Part shown: positions 6,301 through 7,704 of the stretch, in pieces
How positions within the stretch are numbered: position 1 is the first letter of the stretch
Layout of the letters: each line of letters starts with the position of its first letter
From: Bacteroidales bacterium
GTDB taxonomy: Bacteria; Bacteroidota; Bacteroidia; Bacteroidales; SMBSF39
Direction of reading: 5' to 3'
Length of the DNA stretch: 7,704 nucleotides
Assembly: GCA_021107685.1 (NCBI GenBank)
Contig: JAIOSH010000073.1
Span: 1-7,704, forward strand
The notes under the pieces: generated by a model
The model's input: only the letters and a program-made list of their open reading frames with translations
What the model was told of the DNA's origin: nothing
Databases searched by the model: none
Program-made: the position numbers and the translations under genes

Positions 6301-7704
6301 ATTATCAATAGAACTATACCATTGGTAATAATATTGTCCAATACCCCCGGATGGTGCAGTTGTAAAGTATAAAGTTGCCGGTTGATCATTATAGCATATT
6401 GATTGATCATCCCCAATTATACCTTCATCAAAATCACCACTTACTGTAATAGTCACAGTATTCGTTGTAACCGGCCCACATCCGGCGCCATCATCCACAA
6501 TTAATTGATAATAAGTAGTTACAATTAAATTACCTGGTTGGTATGTAGCATTGGTAGCTCCAGCAATATTCGACCAGTTAGTTCCGTTTGGTGAAGTTTG
6601 CCATTGGTAAGTATAAGAACCGTCACCACCGCTTACAGTAGAAGTCAGCATGTTTGGTGCAGTGTTATAGCAAATGGTTTCATCAGAACCGATAGAAGCC
6701 AGGAATTCATCATATACGGTAATCGTTACAGTATTGGTAGTAACCGGCCCGCAATTAGCTCCGTCATCCACAATTAACTGGTAGTAAGTAGTTGCTGTTA
6801 GAGCACCGGGCTGATATGTATCAGCGGTTGCCCCTGAAATATTCGTCCAAGTCGTACCATCAGGTGAATCCTGCCATTGGTAAGTATAAGAACCGTCACC
6901 ACCGCTTACAGTAGAAGTCAGCAGGCTTGGTACAATATTATAGCAAATTGTTTCGTCAGCACTTATAGAAGCCAGGAACTCATCATATACTGTAATCGTT
7001 ACAGTATTGGTAGTAACCGGTCCGCAATTAGCTCCGTCGTCCACAATTAATTGATAATAAGTATCCAGAATTAAATTACCAGGCTGATATGTATCACTGT
7101 TTGCACCTGAAATATTTGTCCATGTACTTCCATCAAGATACTGCCACTGGTAAGTGTAAGTTCCTTCACCACCGCTTACAGTTGAAGTCAACTCATTTGG
7201 TTGCGTGTCATAACAAATGGTTTGATCTGCTGCTGCACTTGCAAGGAATATATCATACACGGTAATCGTAACTGTATTGGTAATTACCGGCCCGCAATTA
7301 GCTCCGTCATCCACAATTAACTGGTAGTAAGTAGTAGCTGTTAGAGCACCGGGCTGATATGTATCAGCGGTCGCCCCTGAAATATTCGTCCAAGTCGTAC
7401 CATCAGGAGAATCCTGCCATTGGTAAGTATAAGAACCGTCACCTCCGCTTACAGTAGAAGTCAGCAGGTTTGGTACAGTGTTATAGCAAATTGTTTCGTC
7501 AGCACTTATAGAAGCCAGGAATTCATCATATACGGTAATCGTTACAGTATTTGTAGTAACTGGTCCGCAATTAGCACCGTCGTCCACAATTAACTGGTAG
7601 TAAGTAGTTGCTGTTAGAGCACCGGGCTGATAAGTATCAGCGGTCGCCCCTGAAATATTCGTCCAAGTCGAACCATCAGGTGAATCCTGCCATTGGTAAG
7701 TATA
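3379..7704 (-). CDS. Gene C: giant Ig-repeat adhesin with dockerin-like, cohesin-like and T9SS tail, 5' end missing
   Basis: The frame is open from the right edge to TAA at 3381-3379, giving 1441 visible residues; the true start lies outside. Numbering from the edge, residues 1-60 are the end of an Ig-like repeat and 61-881 are nine full repeats. Two PKD-like domains follow (about 884-970 and 971-1054, each with YTW-[IT]-VTGG), then a carboxypeptidase-regulatory-like beta domain (1057-1118, VSGYLTYD to GIYTFDV). A dockerin-like segment sits at 1121-1211 and a divergent cohesin-like domain at 1219-1344 (FDLPIRV, LGAITLMMSY, IRIAW, AVVTLRVKAI). The T9SS type A tail is at 1351-1441. A GTG at 7587-7585 can be read as a start but lies inside a repeat, where the equivalent codon is plain valine. 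The protein is probably a long surface adhesin or scaffold whose Ig repeats form a stalk. No enzyme motif is visible. Ligand and partner are unknown. Confidence 0.93.
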   Translation of the reverse strand, partial: YTYQWQDSPDGSTWTNISGATADTYQPGALTATTYYQLIVDDGANCGPVTTNTVTITVYDEFLASISADETICYNTVPNLLTSTVSGGDGSYTYQWQDSPDGTTWTNISGATADTYQPGALTATTYYQLIVDDGANCGPVITNTVTITVYDIFLASAAADQTICYDTQPNELTSTVSGGEGTYTYQWQYLDGSTWTNISGANSDTYQPGNLILDTYYQLIVDDGANCGPVTTNTVTITVYDEFLASISADETICYNIVPSLLTSTVSGGDGSYTYQWQDSPDGTTWTNISGATADTYQPGALTATTYYQLIVDDGANCGPVTTNTVTITVYDEFLASIGSDETICYNTAPNMLTSTVSGGDGSYTYQWQTSPNGTNWSNIAGATNATYQPGNLIVTTYYQLIVDDGAGCGPVTTNTVTITVSGDFDEGIIGDDQSICYNDQPATLYFTTAPSGGIGQYYYQWYSSIDNITFNLIGGATNSTYLPPALTQTSYYYCEVENQVCGTKNTNVVTITVYGEFLATVGTSQTICYNTIPAALTSSVSGGDGSYTYQWQESIDGSTWTNISGATSATYQPGALTSTTYFQLIVEDGSSCGPITSTNYITITVYDELIISASTSQSICYNTQPAGLTSVYSGGNGVYTFQWYESIDGTNWSLIAGATGDNYQPPALTTTTYYQIVIEDSWSCGPVTSNTVTITVYGEFLASIDADETICYNTVPSLLTSTVSGGEGTYSYQWMDSPDGTTWSNISGATNATYQPGALTVTTYYQLIVDDGAGCGPITTNSITITVYDEFLAGSIGDDQTICATFTPNCLNFVTAPNGGEGTYTYQWYSSIDNSTFNIITGETNTTYCPPALSTTMYYYCEVTDLCDVLNTNTVTITVDALPPVPQIYGPQNVCEGETGAVYGTVDLGYYYTWIVTGGPGTVIISGQNTNEITVDWGYDQNPGEIWLNVTDGTTTCSIAEYYEVTIHPVPEPVISGNVAVDEYSSAFYSTPNVTGNLYTWTVTGGTLISGQGTNVIEVLWGPAGVGTIVVMETIISTGCMFTTDDYVVTINPTGGYTVSGYLTYDNIYSTELGGVSIILKDGNDATVGTSVTDEFGYYEFNNVDDGIYTFDVSSSLPLGGINATDALAIQLHTIGIITLIDLPLVAADVNNSGTVNASDALYVKYRTIQLISSFPSGDWAFDNIALTVSGANVSYDFMGLCFGDVNRSNVPSGAKSTGFISLLNDGIKSVALNQEFDLPIRVNQNVELGAITLMMSYAEDLIEILGVSTTEEGLEYNIDNGTIRIAWNNTNAMFIEDDKAVVTLRVKAISDISSQDWLFSIEKNSEFADAKAMVIDNITLKTSALETTNLFYSLGNNYPNPYSNNTVIEYSIPETGKVVISITDILGNSISTIVNSTQDAGIHQVTFDGSHLNPGIYIYKMVVDGENSDFIKMKKMTVR
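3382..3654 (-). other. T9SS type A C-terminal sorting domain of gene C
   Basis: The last 91 residues read as a Por_Secre_tail domain: NNYPNPYSNNTVIEYSIP, VVISITDILGNSI, HQVTFDGSHLNPGIYIYKM and the basic end KMKKMTVR. It ends flush with the stop codon, as is typical. It marks the protein for outer-membrane export by T9SS and cleavage of the tail at the surface. Confidence 0.93.
4072..4344 (-). other. Dockerin-like segment of gene C
   Basis: Visible-fragment residues 1121-1211. The clearest calcium loop is DVNNSGTVNASD at 1150-1161, matching the dockerin type I loop with likely ligands D1150, N1152, S1154, N1158 and D1161, followed by the helix ALYVKYRTI. An earlier half-loop, GGINATDALAIQL, keeps N1124 and D1127 but lacks the D-x-N-x-D start. 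A third fragment, GDVNRS, begins at residue 1205. Dockerins normally have two loops with helices that bind a cohesin. This degenerate first loop is a form I recall from Bacteroidota proteins. Cohesin binding is unproven. Confidence 0.75.
4543..5055 (-). other. Two PKD-like domains of gene C
   Basis: Visible-fragment residues 884-970 (4795-5055) and 971-1054 (4543-4794). Both begin with proline-rich strands (PPVPQIYGPQNVC; VPEPVISGNVAV), share YTW-[IT]-VTGG and a following ISGQ-x-TN motif, and end in a V-T-I strand. The pattern fits the PKD-like family often found next to T9SS tails in Bacteroidota. They probably serve as spacers between the Ig stalk and the dockerin-like and cohesin-like end. 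Confidence 0.75.
5062..7704 (-). repeat. Array of Ig-like repeats in gene C, nine complete plus one partial
   Basis: The units, from the N-terminal side, are R0 7525-7704 (partial), R1 7252-7524, R2 6982-7251, R3 6709-6981, R4 6436-6708, R5 6157-6435, R6 5881-6156, R7 5608-5880, R8 5335-5607 and R9 5062-5334. Each is 90-93 residues, with the pattern E-x-L-A-S, ICYN, LTS-x-VSGG, Y-Q-W, T-W-x-N-I, YQPGAL, TYYQLIV, CGP and VTITVYD. R5 and R9 form a second subtype with YQWYSSIDN, PPAL and YYYCEV. The array probably continues beyond the right edge. Such arrays usually form extended surface stalks. Their DNA similarity makes copy number prone to change and to assembly error. Confidence 0.9.
6778..7704 (-). 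repeat. 111-bp near-identical segments in Ig repeats R0, R1 and R3
   Basis: Bases 7594-7704 (R0), 7321-7431 (R1) and 6778-6888 (R3) align without gaps. By eye R0 and R3 differ at 3 positions and R0 and R1 at 4. The matching part of R2, which lies between R1 and R3, differs at many positions. The near-identity therefore skips one unit, as expected from duplication of a two-repeat block or from gene conversion between every second copy. Confidence 0.85.

Noticed and set aside
5062..7704. Regular 273-bp repeats considered as a CRISPR or other non-coding array
   Set aside because: The whole array is one open frame encoding Ig-like domains, with repeats far longer than CRISPR units and no unique spacers.
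1..7704. Cellulosome-type degradation locus
   Set aside because: No glycoside hydrolase, esterase, lyase or protease motif is visible in any of the three proteins. The cohesin-like and dockerin-like modules alone do not show a degradative role.

Overview
The window is AT-rich and carries three large genes. All lie on the minus strand and are transcribed right to left in the order C (3379 to beyond 7704), B (2197-3255), A (2131 to beyond 1). Two of them run off the window. Genes B and C end in a type A sorting domain of the type IX secretion system (T9SS, Por_Secre_tail family). A and B start with Sec signal peptides, and the leaders before the start codons are A/T-rich with no clear Shine-Dalgarno. 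T9SS tails are restricted to the Bacteroidota/Chlorobi group, so the source is almost certainly a Bacteroidota bacterium. The species cannot be told from this sequence.

Layout. Right end: gene C encodes the last 1441 residues of a giant surface protein. It has one partial and nine complete Ig-like repeats of about 91 residues, two PKD-like domains, a small carboxypeptidase-regulatory-like beta domain, a dockerin-like segment, a cohesin-like domain and a T9SS tail. A 123-bp gap follows, containing a GC-rich hairpin that folds well only in the minus-strand transcript and is a likely terminator or attenuator. Gene B is complete: signal peptide, one cohesin-like module, one Ig-like domain, T9SS tail. 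After a 65-bp gap comes gene A: signal peptide, four tandem cohesin-like modules of about 131 residues, then a Bacteroidota domain that in remembered relatives leads into a dockerin. The window cuts A just where that dockerin loop would begin.

How they may work together. All three proteins should be exported and fixed to the cell surface or released by T9SS (inferred for A, whose C-terminus is missing). Cohesin-like modules occur in all three, and at least C has a dockerin-like segment, so the locus could encode a self-assembling cohesin/dockerin surface scaffold or adhesin layer. No enzyme domain is visible, so a cellulosome-type degradative role is not supported. The pairing is inference: cohesin-like and dockerin-like modules are common in secreted Bacteroidota proteins, and few have been shown to bind. 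The repeats in A and C show mosaic similarity that suggests recombination or gene conversion. No RNA genes, CRISPR arrays, mobile elements or attachment sites were seen. No gene-free stretch exceeds 123 bp.
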